64,000 nucleotides of DNA from Hirudinaria manillensis (GCA_034509925.1 CM067530.1:9372501-9436500), one strand, 5' to 3'. Positions 26,284 to 40,700 are shown, counted from the stretch's first letter. Numbers and translations are program-made. Notes: a model not told the origin generated them from the letters alone.

Positions 26284-29200
26284 AATCAATCGGCCATGTT
26301 TATTTGTCTGTCTGTCTGTCTGTTTGTTTGTTTGTTTGTCTCAAAGTGTCTCATAACTGGCTGATCGTTTATTGATCGGAAATATTAATATTTGTTGAAA
26401 GATTTTAAATATTCTCTTTAAATGGATGTTAGTTTGCTTTATATTTTATTGGGTCGTTGCGTTATTGGGGGGCTGAGATTCTAACGTTTTATTCTTTTCT
26501 CATGCAAGTAATACTATTTTATATCTCCATTCTTATACATTTTTTTCATCATCATTTTGAGTTAAGAGGCTGTCGTCGGTACTCATGTGGTTAATTAATA
26601 ACTATGGGTTATTATATCAGCCTTGATGGAAACAAAATAAGATGACAGCATCGTCGTCGTCGTCATCGTCACCGTCGTTACTGTTGCCGACTTTGTCGTC
26701 GCATATCCTGTTGTTGTTGTTGTTCATTAACTTTCATTAACTCAAACGCGATCTGAGAGCACAACGACCAGTGATAGCCGAACATTTTCTTCTAATTAAT
26801 CGATCAATTAAGTAACCAATTAATAAATTAATTGATGAAAAAGAATTTTAACTAAAAACAATTCAACTGCGAAATGTTCGTTCATCAAAAATTTTTAATT
26901 TAAATTTATCATTAAAAGAAAATTATTATTTTTTTAATTTTTCTCTTTAATTTTGGCCAAAATTTCGAGACCACGCAACACGAGAAAATCAAGAAAATAA
27001 TCAATTCAATTAGATAATTACATTTGATCAAATGGTTAAATACACATTAATTAATTATATAATAATAATAATTAAAACTCAAAATATGAATTTCAAAATC
27101 GATTGCAAAAATCAATAACTATTTTTAAATTTTTGGTCGTTATTATCATTATTATTATCATCATCATCATCATCGTCATCACCAGATAATTTAATATCAG
27201 ATAGGTAATAAGGCCTTAATAACAACAAAACTCTTCTTGTTTTTCAAATTATTTTCAATTATTTTTTAATGGCACATAAAGTCATGTTATGACGTCGTCA
27301 ATGTCATGCAAGGCGCAAGTTATGATGTCAATTCTTAAGCTGAGGGGTCTAATTGGAAGCATTTTGCAGAGTTTAGTGAAATCTCTTGTCAGAAAGTATT
27401 AAAATCTTAAGACTTCTCATACTTTTGGAATAATTTCAGTCGAATATTATTTGATATTATTATTATTATTATTATTATTAATATTATTATTATGGTGTCA
27501 GTGTATTATCCGTTAGCAGTTAGACATTAGACGTGCCTCTTTGTTGCATAACTTTTAAATCCTAGATAGGACGAATGTGCTGATGTCGTTGTGATGGTAA
27601 AACCATAAAATGTCGTTGTTTCAACCAATTAAGGTTACCAAGAAGTCAAGTCAGGCGGAAAACCTTACGTTTGGAAATTCCACTAACGAGTCGTTCTTAG
27701 AAGAATCCAAGCTTCCCATGCTTTATCATTATCGTCATCGTTATCATGGCAATCAACCATAGCAATCAACTGCTAATAATTAGCATTCGATCATGTATTT
27801 AATATGTGGTCTTTGGAAAGGACCGTGAACCTATTGATAATAGTGCTCTGAGTAATCTTGACATGCAAATGAAGCTGATTTGAATATTCTAATTCTTCTC
27901 GACTGGTTCTGATTGGTCGGTATAATCAGAACGAATCAGAACTTTGATCTGCATTGCAATAAATTAAAAAAGAAAGGATAATTTAATGAATGGAATAATA
28001 ATAGGAATTAAATTTAAATTTAAATAAATAATTAATTTATAAAAAGAATGTACGTGGTAAACATTTCTTAGATTGATCTAGTTTAAACTAGATAAATGCA
28101 TTTAAAAATCAAAAATAATAATGTCATTAACAACAACAACAACAACGACGACGACTACAACAGAGACAAGATAGAAAGATGAAGAAAAAAAGAAAAAAAA
28201 AGCATCAAAATGTGGACACAAAGCGGAACAATCAGAGACGGATTGAAATCGGACAGCATTCGATTGAATGTCAACCCAAGTTCTGAGGAGTAATTATGGA
28301 GGGCCATTGTACTTTTAAGTGCCCTGCTGATAACACCTGCACCTTGTATTATTATCAATGATGATGATGATGACGATGACGACGTTAGCATTGATATGGT
28401 TGTTTATAACCGTTGCGATGAAGTCCCCGTTGGTTATTACGTAAACGTAAACACAAGATAACATGTTGACAGGACAACCACTCAAGAATTAAATGATAAT
28501 ATATTATATTATTTGATTATACGAAAGTGACAATGAGTGCACCAAACAATACAATCTCGTAACAACAACAACGACAACGACGACGACGACGACATCATAT
28601 GGACACACGACAGCCTTCAGAAAATTTTCCTGAATAGACCACCCCGCCCACGAAAACGACTCCCCAGTTGGGGAGATATTTTTAGCCTGGCACTATCCCA
28701 CAGGACAGGCCACTCCCTCTCACGAGCTGAGAATGGCACACCGGGAGGCCTATAAATGCACCACGGTCTTCAGAATCTTCCCCTTCAAAAGAGATTCTGA
28801 ACTTAGAACTAGGTGATGTTCCGGCCACAGGAATAGTGCTTCTATTTTTAGCGGAATTGAAGAGCAAGGAAAAGGCAGTCCGTTCGAGAATTGTATTTAT
28901 TTTTAATTTTCGAATTAAATAAGAATTAATTGTCTGCCGAGTTTAAGTCACAGATTTTGTCTTTGAAAGTGAGTTTGAATTTTTATTTTTATTTGTTCGT
29001 TTGTCTGAATTTTTCAAATAATTGCCAAAAATTTGGAATGAATTTGAGAATTGATAAATACAAGATTGACTGAATGAGTAAATTGGTGAACATAAGAATG
29101 ACTGAGTGAATGAATGAATGAGTGATGGATAAGATGCTGTCTCGATAGGATTGATAAATGCATTAATGGGACTGAGATTCAACTTTGAACTTTAACCTTC

Positions 29201-32200
29201 ACAAATCTCAGCAGAAGGTCAGAGCCATGTTTACCCGATTCGGAAGCCATTTTCGTTCAATTACGATTTAGTTTTTTTTTCATTTTTTGTGTAATTTAAT
29301 TTATAATTCTTCGGTTTGATTAAAATTCTCCTGAAACTTTGCACCCGTCTTCAACTCCGTCAAAATTTGGACTTGAAACTTTAATCTTTAGGTCTTCACA
29401 ACCGCTGCTGTTCGTTTCTACAGAGAATCACTCAAAACGTGTAAGGATGTGATTGCGGTTTACGTCCGGATGTGTTATAATTTACGAGCTCTAATGTCCC
29501 GTAACGTGATTTATTTGTCGTAAATCATTTTATAAACATTTTTAAGTGTGTTTTATTTTTTATAAATATCCGTTTTCATAATTAATATCAAATCTTGCTT
29601 GCAGTTTGGTGCCCGAGCTGCGAGTTTCATCTGCGAAATTACATCTACGTTAGAAGTTGTTAATAAAAAGTTAGTATGTTCATGACTCAGACAGCAATTA
29701 TACCAACAATTAAACTTGAATTAATTGTTATTAGATTAATTAGTTTCGTCCGAATTTTACAAAAACAATTTAAGTGACATTTTGGGATCTAAATATCTCG
29801 CATTTGTCAAGCAAATTCAATTTTTATTCCAACATTTCAGTCTAATTGTTCGATAATAAATTTAAAAAAAAATACTTACGTAGCTCTTCTTAGCATATGT
29901 TGTTTCGCGGCAGACGGAAGAGGGCGCTTTTTTAAGTTTTATATTTTAGGGATAGGGGAGAAAATGAGGTCACATGGTATCGACCTAATTAAGTAAATTA
30001 TTTATTTTTATGACGTAATGTTTTGTTTTGCATTAATTAGTCTTTGGTCTCAATGTAATTACGAGCATGATGCAATGCATGGGGCTTTAGACGTTACTTA
30101 TAATTATAATTATTATTTATCATAATATAATAATAATAATAATATAATCATTATATTATGATTATGATTTAATAATAATCATAATAACTCATATTTCCTT
30201 ATCTTACTTTCGTTGGAATGTTTTCGTCAATCTGTGTGATCCGCGGAAGGACATTTTAAAAATGCACGGTGGAATTTTGATTTGTTTTGTTTTTTTTTAA
30301 TTTATAGCGAAATTAATTGTAAATTAAAGATAATTTTAATTTTATCAATAAAATTAATTAATCGAAAAAAAAATGTTTTTTTTCTTAAATATTTATAATC
30401 GATGACGTCACGAATGACGTAATGGATCCATTTTCGATTTGTTTTCATTCAACAAACATTTCCACATTAATCTAAAAATAGAACTACGGCTTTAAGAACC
30501 AACAGCTGGAATGCTGGTGACAATGATGATGACGACGACGATGATGATGAAGACGATGATGATGACGACGATGACGATGGAGATCGTCATCACTTTATTT
30601 ATATCATCCATAATTATTCGCCTCAATTATTTTTTTTTTAAATATTATTATGTTTTTACCTCTGAAAATATTGTTTTCATTGCTCTGGCCTTGAACTCAA
30701 TCTGTTTCTATTCAACTTTCACTTTACGTCATCAGAGACGTTTGACGTAAAATTATAACTGAAGATCAAAAGAATGCGTCACCGTCATCATCGTCATAGT
30801 CGTCGTCGCCATTTCCCACGAAGCTCATTCGATTCCTGGGCTGGTTTCGGTTCCCTAGCTCAGGGTCCAAAGGTCGTCCTTGGAACTGGCTGCGTTTGAA
30901 CCTTGAACTCTGAACTTGGGATTCCAAATTAGGCTTACCAATTTGTGATCGAACGTATTTCTAACGCCGCGAGAATACGATAAACGATAATAAATGTTAT
31001 TTGGGGGATTATTAAAATAATTAAAACATAATATTTACATTAATAATTACACTAATATTTATTAATAGTTAATATAATAGTTATTAGTATTATCATCACT
31101 TAAAATTACGTCGATTTACACTATTAATATTTTTATTTAGTAATAATAATAATTATTATTATTTTTATTGTTATAATAATCTGTTATTACTTGTTATTTT
31201 CGTTCGCTTTCAAAAATATTTGCCAAGTTAATTTGCTCGAACCGAAGTCGTGGCTTTTTAAGCATCATTTTAAATTGTTCCCTCAAATTTTTACTGCTAA
31301 CAATAATAATAATATTGTGCTACCATCGTCATCATCATCGTCATCGTCGTCATGATTATCATCATCATCATCGTCGTCGTCGTCATCATCTTCCTCCAAG
31401 TACTCCGTCAATTAAAAAATTTAAAACATAATTTGCTTCCTATTGATCTTTAAACGCAACTGCCAAATAATAATCTTCAGGGTAATTCCCTGGTTAATGC
31501 ATTTCACAATGCACCTGCAATGCATTGCATTGCATCCTACAGGATGCATTGATCATGATCATGCATGGCATCGAGATACCGGTGCAAGTTGACGAGGAGG
31601 AAAACAAATTTTGCAACAGTCTTTTAAGCGTTTAACCACATTTATGGTTTTAAGTACAAAGTGCAGATGATTATTCTTAAAGAGTTTTTTTTAATAAATA
31701 CATTAAATAAATAAATAAATATTTAATTCGAAAAAAGACTTGAAAATTATTTGAACGAACTGGAAGAAAACAAAGTCATTTCGTTGACTGAAGAGATTTT
31801 ATGGCGATTATGATAGTGATAACGATGGTGCTAATTATGATGATGATGATGACGAGGCTGATATTGATAATGATGATAATTGTTATGCGGTACTTTGGTT
31901 CTCTATTTGTGCGTCTATTTGAGATGTGTTGGCTACAATCGTAGGCCCATCTCTATCCGAGGTTGGACCTGGTAGGGTAAGGCAAGATAGGGACTGTTCT
32001 TGATGACGTCATGTGACATTCATCCATGCTTTCAGAAATATTGAGAATTAAAGTACTTTCGACGAAATGGCAAGCCTTGAATGGTCTGACAACTTCTGTA
32101 AAGTCATGTGATCTCACAAAGGAAGTTGTTAGTGAATTGCAGAAAGGCTTGTTGACATAAGAATGAGTTTGCCGGTTGGAGGTGAAGTGAGCAGTTTTAA

Positions 32201-33679
32201 ACTGTGCAGAAGGAATATTTGAAAAATGTCGTGTAGGTTTAATGCATTTAAACGTTAAAACTGATATAATTTGCGGAACAATGGCTTTGCAACGTGTGGC
32301 ACATTCTATGCTGTATGACAATTGTATGACCTATTGTATGTTGTATGACGAATGTATGACATGTTGTATGTCTCCAACCTTTTAAAACTTTGTAGAAATT
32401 CAAATTGCAGGACAATCAGGGCTTTGATTCATTCCAACTGAAATCTATTCAAAAAGATATTTAAAAAAAACTCCATAAATCATAAATGTCATTTTCAAGT
32501 ACATTCATAAAGGAACTGTTTGCGTGCAGTTAAAGTCAGAAAAAAAAGTTTGATTTGAAATGAATGGTATTAATCTTTCAAAATTTTGAAGCTTTTAAAT
32601 TTAAAAAGTAAAAAAAAACATAACCACATAGGCCATCACTGAACGATTACGGTTACAACTCAAGGTTTGATGTCTGCCGTATGTTTTATTTCAACAACAG
32701 GTTCGGAGTTTCAAAGTTTAATTCTTTGATAAATTTTAAAATATTAAAAAAAAAACAACAACACAGCAGGAGACCATTACGATGTTAGAGATAGTGTTGT
32801 CGAGGATCGTAATCACGTTAGTGATGGTGGTAATGATAACGATGACGATGTCGGAGGTGATGATGACGACGATGATGATGATGCACGTGCCGGTGGTCGA
32901 GAGCGGGCACTTGACAACGTTTTAATCCTCAGGCTGGACACACAACGACGTGGGCGGAGTCTGTTGTTCCCAAAATAGCCGCAGCACCTTGCCTTATGGC
33001 TTGTTTATGCAAATACCATATGTCCTTTTTTTAAGGCTTCCTTTATCATCCATTCTGTCCATCCATCCATCCACACTTACATTTATTCCATCAATCCATC
33101 CTTTCAATCAAAGATGCATTCATTCGTTCAAGCACCAATCACGTCATCGGTGGCAATAGTTCACAGCTATTGCATGACTATCCAAAAATGAAGAATAGAA
33201 TAGAAATTCAAATCAGACATTTTAATCATCAATCACTCGACAGTGAAAGGAAATCAAAGTTGTTTGCTTTGGTTTCAGAGATCATTTTAAGATTAAATTT
33301 TTACGACTTTTTTTTAAAGATTAAAGTTTTACCAAATTTTTTCCAATTTTCAACTGGTGAGAATTGTCTTTAATTTAAAGCAACACGAAATAATAACACT
33401 ATAGAATAAGAGGTTTATTTAAAGTTATAAATGATATTTCTTAAGCTGGACTAAACCGCCCATTTGCCCATCCTGTGTCGAATAAAGCTTTGAATTACAT
33501 GCACGACAATATTGCTTGATCGATTCGGTTGCCATTTATAAACCTTAAGTAAGACACATTTTGACTGACGAACGGTAGGAAATCCATTAATCAGTCCCCT
33601 TATAAAATATTATCCAGTATAGTATTAGTAGTATAGATAAGCCTGTGAATTGTTGGCTGTCAGACCGTGAACAGAGGGC
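26284..33679. other. Gene-poor interval rich in GAT/GAC and CAT/CGT repeats
   Basis: No supported gene in about 7.4 kb. It holds many interrupted trinucleotide tracts: CGT/CGTC at 26650-26700, ATT/ATC at 27145-27180 and 27460-27490, AAC/GAC at 28130-28160, GAT/GAC at 28360-28385, CGA at 28570-28592, a dense GAT/GAC tract at 30522-30580, CAT/CGT at 31320-31390, GAT at 31830-31885 and GAT/GAC at 32820-32885. TGTC/TTTG tracts lie at 26306-26340 and an ATGCA-rich palindromic patch at 31510-31570. A promoter-like patch lies at 28751. Confidence 0.6.
28751..28968 (+). promoter_or_regulatory. Candidate TATA promoter and non-coding first exon
   Basis: TATAAATG at 28751-28758 sits in a GC-richer patch (GGGAGGCCTATAAATGCACC), unlike the surrounding AT-rich sequence. 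About 190 bases further there is a strong donor, AAA|GTGAGT at 28969. No ATG-led frame of note lies between. It could be a distant non-coding first exon of GCH1, which has a splice acceptor just before its ATG, or an unrelated non-coding transcript. This is inference from motifs only. Confidence 0.25.
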
Positions 33680-33785
33680 TTTAAATAAGGACGCAACGAG
33701 CACAGTTAGTGGTTCCATCGAGACTGCACCGAAGCAACTTAGCTGGTAAGGCAACCGAGTAAAATTGTTGAACTTAATTTTCCAG
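33680..33785 (+). promoter_or_regulatory. Likely GCH1 core promoter with a 40-base 5'-UTR intron
   Basis: TTTAAATAAGG at 33680-33690 resembles a TATA element. About 20-25 bases on, CACAGTTAG (33701) could be an initiator. After that, CTG|GTAAGG (donor at 33746) and TTTTCCAG (ending 33785) would bound a 40-base intron, placing 22 bases of leader before the ATG at 33808. The acceptor is good; the intron would be unusually short, so the acceptor may instead pair with a more distant first exon. Confidence 0.4.
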
Positions 33786-33807
33786 AGATCCGATAGTTCC
33801 TAGCAAC

Positions 33808-36784
33808 ATGAACGGCCAACCGAAAATCTCTGCTACCAACTCCCACGACGAGACACCTTCTCCATTCGACTGGGAATTGCAGAACAGAACCGAAGACATC
33901 CTCAGTCAAACGGCACAGCAACTCACCCAACTGCCTCCTAGAGTCATTGTCAAGGAGGGCCAAACGTCGGTGGACGGACTCGGTCTTGGCGGAAACTCAA
34001 GGCTACAGAACGGAGGCGTCAAGGTTGATGGCGTCATGACGCTGCCCGGTGTGGTCCCACACCGGTTGTCGGTCGACCACGATGAATCCGGCTTCACCTC
34101 CCTGAGGATCAGAGATGCCACGAGTCCGAGTCCGAGACAGAACGAGATCAAAAGAGCAGAAACCAAACCGGACTCTCTGGCCGCTCTCACGTCTTGCTAC
34201 AGCAACATCCTCAAGAGCATTGGAGAGGACACGACGAGACAAGGTCTCCTCAAGACTCCAGAAAGGGCCGCCAAAGCCATGCTTTACTTTACTAAGGGTT
34301 ACGACGAGAAAATTGCAGGTGAACGTTTTGATTGATGATTTGATTTTCGAAAGGATTGTTCCTAAATGGCTGATCAATTCAGATGTATTCTGAGAATTAA
34401 TTTAAACATTAATTTATTAAAATTATGTTTTTATTAAAATTATAATATTCAAATTTTAAGCTCTTAAAAAAACGTGAGGTACAAAAACTGTTTATTTCCC
34501 GTGTTCATATTGTTTACGATAATAATTATCTGTTAAATCTTATAAATATCTGTTTATTTTGATGATCAGTTGATTAACTAAATTAAACGATCAATTTCCA
34601 GACGTCCTGAATGATGCTGTGTTTCAGGAAAACCATGACGAAATGGTCATAGTCAAGAACATCGAAATGTTTTCCATGTGCGAACATCACATGGTCCCTT
34701 TCTTTGGAAAGGTAAACTGAAGAGTTCAAAGTTCATTTTAATGTTTTAGTAATGAAATATCTACCACGCCTGACCTCAGGCATAAACGCCAGGTAATTCT
34801 TCATTTACTATCATAGACAGATGATCGTTTTGATGCTATTACGGACAGGTATTAGGCCATATCGCCATTTTGACAAATCGACATTTTTCTGAGTTCCATT
34901 AAGATTCATATGTGTTCGTTATGAAGATGGACGCGATGCTGGATTGCAGGATATTGATGGGGAGAGATTGCCAACCAGAAAGCAGATAATCAGACCAAAA
35001 CACGCACAAACACAGCGTTAATAAGCATCGTATAAAATGAGAACCATTTAAAGTTTTTGTCACATATAATATTTAACGAATTAAGTGGCTGTTTAAACTA
35101 ATTTATATCTAATTGCATTTAATACCGGTTGAAGAATTCTCTTCATTTCCAAAATTTCCAAAATAATTTCTGTTGAGCAAAACTTCTTTATAAATCTTCA
35201 TCCTCTCCACTTTTTTAACCTTTTCTTTATTTAATTGTTCCGCATTTAATGCTATTTAATGCATTATTTGAAATTCACGGATATTCCTAGCAAAAACTCT
35301 TTTATGGTATTTTATTTTATTCTATTTCCAGGTTTCAATAGGATATTTACCTAAGGGGAAAGTCATCGGATTGAGCAAACTGGCCAGGTTTGAATATTTT
35401 CTTTCAGTTAAAACTTAAAAAATAAAGATCAAAGTGTTTTAAAAATAAACATCACTAGGTAGGAAACAGCAATTAAGTTTTTATTCAAAGAATGCAAACA
35501 ACATTGTAAATATTCCTACAAAAAGTGTAAAGATCAAAGTCCCACTTAGCTGAGCCACTTGATTAAAATCTATTATTACGTAATTATTATTTATTGTGTA
35601 CATTAAAATGGCAATTATTTCCAAAATTATGTAGGCTACTGCGATGGAACAATAATATCTTCATTGAGAACTGAACCTATTTTGTAGACAAGATGCATAT
35701 CGCTATAGAAACTGGTGTTAACAACATAGTCAATGAATAAGATGGCCATCGCTATAGAGGGTGGTACTTACAAAACAAATTGATTGAATTGCAACATTTA
35801 AACGGCTGACCGACTTTTTATAATCGATATTATTATGCATGCAATATTTATTATGTTTTAATGAAATTATTTATGATGATTGAATTATTATTATTTTATT
35901 TTGTTTCAGAATCGTGGAGGTATTCAGTCGCAGATTGCAACGTGAGTTTTTAAAGAATTTAAATTTTCTTAATTTTTAATTAAACTCGGTTTAATTGTTA
36001 CTAATTAATATCCCCAAAATGATGTAATGTCGCAACGTGACCGGATAATGTGATATTACCGCAGGAAGTGATTTTGTCACGTAGCTTCTAAACAACTAAA
36101 AGTTGACTTAATCCTACGAATAGAAGGCCACAAATATTATTAGTTAAATGGTTACCTGATGAATGATGTTGATGTCGACATCAATAATAATAATAATATT
36201 AATAAAAAAAATAATAATCGCCAGTCCAGGAAAGGCTGTCAAAACAGATCGCCACCGCTCTGTACGAGGCCATAGATCCACATGGAGTCGGGGTCGTCGT
36301 TGAAGCCACGTTAGTTTTCTCTTTTTTATCTTCATTCCACTCCTCTTTATCCTCCTCCAACGCAACAACAGCATCAACAACGGCACCAACGACAGCAACA
36401 ACATCAACAACATTCTCAAACGAAACTGCCCAATTCGTCATTAAATCCCTGTGATCAAAATCTCGGCCAGAATCGCTCCCAAATTTAGACTGGCTATGTA
36501 TTTGTTGGCTGTATATTTGCTGTCTGTCTGGAGAATGCGATGCAGTTCTAATCGAAACGCTCTAACCTTGTTGATTCGATAACTTACCAAGCTTGATTCG
36601 ACGATTTATGACCGAGACGACGATAAATGAAGATCCCTTTTCCTATTTTTACAGACACATGTGTATGGTCATGAGAGGCGTCCAGAAACTCCAGAGTCAG
36701 ACAGTGACGAGCACCATGTTGGGCGTTTTTAGGGACGATCCAAAGACTAGAGAGGAATTTCTCACTCTTGTTAAGAACCAGTGA
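33808..36784 (+). CDS. GCH1: GTP cyclohydrolase I
   Basis: Six exons (33808-34318, 34602-34711, 35332-35387, 35910-35941, 36225-36309, 36655-36784) give 307 residues in phase, ending TGA 36782-36784. The enzyme turns GTP into 7,8-dihydroneopterin triphosphate, the first and rate-limiting step toward tetrahydrobiopterin and pteridine pigments, as a cytosolic homodecamer. The catalytic core starts near residue 128 ([30 protein letters not shown]). The zinc site is MCEHH (Cys197, His200) plus Cys268 in [11 protein letters not shown]; the 71-residue spacing between the cysteines fits the family. [25 protein letters not shown] and the end [17 protein letters not shown] are all conserved. The first about 125 residues are a divergent, polar extension, as in several animal GCH1 isoforms, where this part is regulatory. 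Exon 4 is only 32 bases. Confidence 0.95.
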
Positions 36785-37120
36785 CCAGCAGAAGCTCCTT
36801 AAGTCCTACCAACCCAGATGTCTTAGTCTTCTAGACAGAGCTTTTTTTTTAGAAACAACTACTAATCCAGTCCAGGAATGAGGGACTTCTATGAAATTCG
36901 AACTAATTTTGCAGACAAACGTTCACCGTATAGAATTTATTTTTGATTTTTTTTTTCGAAACTCGCGTAATTTTTTAGGCGATCAGAAAGAAGCTGGCGT
37001 CATCCGAGCCTTTTGGGAACGATTCCAGTTTTCAGAAGCGAGATTCGCAACGATGTAGGAATTTAATCTAGGCTGCGTATCACACATTCGGAGTCGAGTG
37101 CAATTCAGTAGAAAATGTTT

Positions 37121-37126
37121 AATAAA
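37121..37126 (+). terminator. Probable GCH1 poly(A) signal
   Basis: AATAAA about 335 bases after the GCH1 stop, followed within 30 bases by a GT-rich stretch (CTCGTGGTGTACTTTCTGTG), the usual layout of an animal cleavage site. Confidence 0.5.
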
Positions 37127-37273
37127 TCCATCGTACTCGTGGTGTACTTTCTGTGATCAAGACGAGTCTTCAACTTTAAAACAGATAATTAAGATTTAAG
37201 ATGATTATCACCTCCATCCTTTTTTTCCTGGAGTTTCAACCCTTTCAAGCTCAACCTTATACATGCATAAGGA

Positions 37274-37279
37274 TTTTAT
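37274..37279 (-). terminator. Probable ALDH6A1 poly(A) signal
   Basis: TTTATT on the plus strand, AATAAA on the minus strand, about 450 bases past the ALDH6A1 stop. Together with the GCH1 signal at 37121 this places the two converging 3' ends back to back with only about 150 bases between them. Confidence 0.4.
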
Positions 37280-37730
37280 TGCAAAACAATCTTTTGCAAG
37301 GCAATTTACAACAACAGAGTTTGGCAAGCCTTTAATCAATAAACATTTTTGATTTATAAAAGACTTAAAAGATTTACAAAATGTCTGAATATTTCAGTCA
37401 CAAAAAATATATTATGCTTGAAACCAAGGCACATCATTTTGCTAATCATGAAAATTCGAACACAATCAAATCTTGTGGTGGTTGACCGAGCAGAAGCCAG
37501 ATAACCAACGACCAATACTTTTATGACTGAATGAAATTTTCCAATAATCAAACCATCTTGGTGACAAAATTTAAATAAAATCTGACACACCCCTGCAACC
37601 ACAAATCAAATTATGCTATTCCACATATTAGATAACATTGTTCCATACGATAAAGGTGACAAACAAGACATAACATGGTTGGTTACATGCTGACAATTCA
37701 AACCCATGCCACAGCTCCCAAGTTCAAAAC

Positions 37731-40700
37731 TCAGCGCTGGACGGGCATGACAGTTTGAGAAGAGGCTGAATCTGCATCCTCAGTTCTCCAGTGCTGAACG
37801 ATGGTTTTGATTTGTGTGTAGAAATTGATGCCCTGGTATGGTAAAGTATTTGTGTAGTTTAATATTACATTACAAATTTTAAATTAATTATTCGAGAAAC
37901 ACCAACTACCATCAACATAATTACTAGAAACAAAGAAATGTTACCTGCTTCCCATAGAAATTGGAATCTCCCAAAAAGGAGCCCCTGGAACCTGTAAATG
38001 AAAACATGGGCAGAGGCACTGGAATGGGCACATTGACTCCAACCTGAGAAAATTGAATAAAATAAAATAAATAAATAAATAATATGCAAGCCATTAATCA
38101 AACTCCTTAACCTGTCCCACGTCAATGTTTTCAGAGAACTTTCTTGCAGCAGCCCCATTGTTCGTAAAGATGGCCGTCCCGTTTCCATAGGGATTTTTGT
38201 TTATGAGTTCAATGGCATCGTCCAAAGTGGGGACTTCCAAACTGCAGAGGACAGGACCAAAGATCTCTTCCTTGTAGCACTCCATGGATGGCTACAAATC
38301 AAAGATCTGTTTATGTCATCATCATTATCATCATCGAAGTCACAATGTCAACAGCCAACGATGTCAATTACATATAGAAAGCATTTGCAGCTGAATCAAG
38401 CCATTCAGTTAATAATAATATCATCCTCCCTAGCAGTGATTAAATAATCATGATACCACTGCCAGTTATAAAAAACAACAACAACAAATCAGAAACAAAA
38501 TCAACACTCAAACAACGATCACCAACTTGAACTTTATGGAGCACCGTTGGTCCCACAAAATTTCCCTTTTCGTATCCCGGCACCACAATCCCGGTGCCAT
38601 CAAGGAGCAGTTCTGCTCCTTCTTCAACTCCTCCTCTCACCAAACTGACAGCTCTTTCCTTTGCCTTTGGGCTGATCATGGGACCCAAATCTGCACCCTT
38701 TTCATGCCCTGAAGAAATATATATATATATCTCTATATATATCTTTAAAAATGCTGCCTAGAGAAATATTATATAAATATAACATAAATATTTCTTTGGG
38801 AAATATATATATATAATATCTTTAGTATTTATGCTTATACTATGGATTAACAACAATTCTTAAACAACAATGACTCAAAGTCAGTCAAACTCAAACCTGC
38901 ATTCACTTTCAACTTCTTGGCCCTTTCCAGCAACTCCGGTATCCAATTCTTGGACTCCCCGACCCACACCACGGTCGAGAGGGCCATGCACCTTTGACCA
39001 GCTGCCCCAAAGGCAGCTCCACAGAGGGCATTCAGTGTGGCCTCTTTGTTAGCATCTGGCAAGACTACCCCATGGTTCTTTGCTCCCTGAAAGGACAGGA
39101 ATGATTAATAAGTAATATTAATAAAATTAAATCATATTCAAACAAAATTGTCAAAATTGACATCAGTTTAGAGTTTAATGTGATTTATTTATTATTATTA
39201 CTCACCATATTGGACTGAACTCTCTTTCCATTTTTTGATCCTCTCTCATAAATGTACTTACCCTGGCATAACAAAGAATAATTTTGATGCTGTAACTAAA
39301 AACGATTTAAAATAAAAACAAATGACCAATAAAACTAAGAATTTTGCAATATTAATTTCATTTCAAATATCTGTTTTCAGTTATTTTTCAATTTAATAAC
39401 TTAAAATAAAATTTTATAAAATCTTTAATTTAAGAGCATCCAAAGTACCGCCTGGTCAGAACCGACAAAGGAAATGGATTTGATGTCTGGATGATCGCAA
39501 ATGAAATTGACAGCTGCAAATGAAAATCAAACTCCACTTGACGGATCTCAGACGCACAACGTCGCAAGAGTGAAACATCGCATACCATCCCTCGCTCCAT
39601 GGATGACATTCACCACACCTGGAGGAATTCCAGCCTGATTGCTCAGCTCCATGAGCAGCATGGTCGTACCTGGATCTCTTTCCGAAGGCTTCAGGACCAT
39701 CGTGTTTCCACAAACCAGGGACATTGGAAACATCTGCAGTGTTGTGAGGATTTTAATGAAATCAATTCAACCTTTATTACATGTATAGAATAGGATAAGG
39801 ACATAACAGATTTGTAATGTAATTAATTACAAAGCATAACAAATGTCTGATTGATGGAAAGCAATTCATCAATTTAAGTGAGCATCGAGTCATGCATGAC
39901 CGGTGACAGACGACCATTACATTATTAACGACATTTTATTCTAATTACTTGATTACTAAACATTAAATAAGGACATAATTCAGAAAATCTCTTAACCTCA
40001 TTCTAACAGATTTTCATTTGAATTAATTAAATTGAAATTTAAATAAAAACATAAAAGAAAATTAAAACTCTAGGAAACATCCAAGGCCCACCCAAAGTGG
40101 TATCATGGCAGGAAAGTTGAAAGGGGTGATCCCTGCCGTGACACCGATGGGGATTCTGTAGCTGATGGTATCCATGCCAGATGAGATATTTTGCAAGGAA
40201 TCACCAAGGATGAGGGAGGTGATGCTGCAGCAATGCTCCACAACCTCTGCATGGTTATCATCATCACAATCAATGCCATCATCATCATCATCATCGGTCA
40301 TTATCTTCTAGAGATAATGTAATAGAGTTAATGCTTATGATCTTACTATTTCAAGTACAAATTTTGATAATATCTTTATCAGAGCAATGCTGTGATGAAA
40401 TGTATAAAATCTCTCATAAACAATGTTTTATTATTGTCGTTAAATTATTATTATTATTATTATTAACAACTTTTTCATTAATGGCAGATTTAAGTTACTA
40501 TCATCATCGCATACAGCCATCATTTCATAATAATTTATTTATAATAAGCTGATTTGTAGCATTATTTGAGCACAAAGACCAATTGACTTTAAAATGAAAT
40601 GTGAGACAAACTGAACCTGAAAAAATGTTAACGAATGCAATAAGATTAACTTATTACAGGTCACATATTTAAACATGTAATTTATTAATATATATAAATG

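Noticed and set aside
28537-28755. Plus-strand frame with poly-Asn/Asp
   Set aside because: Its first half is the AAC/GAC microsatellite and its second half overlaps the promoter-like patch; no codon or homology support.
31953-32321. 122-codon minus-strand open frame
   Set aside because: Isolated, unlike any family I know, with no splice or promoter context and low-complexity flanks. It can arise by chance.
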